64,000 bases of DNA from Brachypterus glaber (lineage: Eukaryota; Arthropoda; Insecta; Coleoptera; Kateretidae), in the NCBI GenBank assembly GCA_958510825.1, contig OY294047.1, forward strand, positions 3,968,001 through 4,032,000. The letters are read 5' to 3'. How positions within the stretch are numbered: position 1 is the stretch's first letter; every line of letters begins with the position of its first letter. Of this stretch, positions 63,962-64,000 are shown piece after piece. The notes under the pieces were generated by a model, which worked only from the letters and a program-made list of their open reading frames with translations, was not told the origin of the DNA and did no database searches. A program made the translations under genes and the position numbers.

Positions 63962-64000
63962 TTGGTCTAAATTTTACATATCCTATTTAAAATTAATCTA

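Overview
This window is AT-rich nuclear DNA from an animal, most likely an insect. It has intron-bearing genes with GT-AG introns, a tRNA-derived SINE family, an intact Ty3/gypsy LTR retrotransposon, and many DNA-transposon derivatives (PIF/Harbinger, hAT-like, TA-duplicating and CMC-like MITEs). Nothing is bacterial in type. I do not name a species or order.

Left part, 1-15 kb. The minus strand carries seven coding exons of a DEAD-box RNA helicase of the DDX31/Dbp7 type, a predicted nucleolar ribosome-assembly factor. They start at 14754 and run off the left edge, so the C-terminal exons lie outside the window. An intronless SCO1 gene (mitochondrial copper chaperone for cytochrome c oxidase) sits on the plus strand inside the first coding intron. 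The other introns are filled with inverted-repeat elements.

Middle, 15-34 kb. From 15 to 27 kb there is a dense nest of MITEs. Several insertions can be read against uninterrupted copies in the same window, which gives exact boundaries and target duplications. From 27281 to 33504 there is a five-exon plus-strand gene for a predicted four-pass membrane protein with a possible frame problem in exon 2.

34.1-45.3 kb is one complete 11.1-kb Ty3/gypsy element in minus orientation. Its 2.04-kb LTRs are almost identical and flanked by a 4-bp duplication. It has a primer-binding site, a gag ORF, and a protease-RT-RNase H-integrase ORF. Gag and pol are joined by a textbook -1 ribosomal frameshift signal. 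It looks recently inserted.

Right part, 45-64 kb. I recognise no complete conserved gene. There are a Harbinger derivative retaining a transposase N-terminus, three SINE copies in this part, large foldback elements, a cluster of eight copies of a 12-bp motif around 54.6-55.1 kb, and a few short exon-like segments with good splice sites but no recognised product.

The helicase and SCO1 are linked only by position: one acts in ribosome assembly, the other in the mitochondrial inner membrane. No new multi-gene system was found. The most distinctive signals are the frameshift cassette, the MITEs with sequence-neutral 2-bp target duplications, and the 12-bp motif cluster. All coordinates were read by eye; edges of degenerate repeats are approximate.
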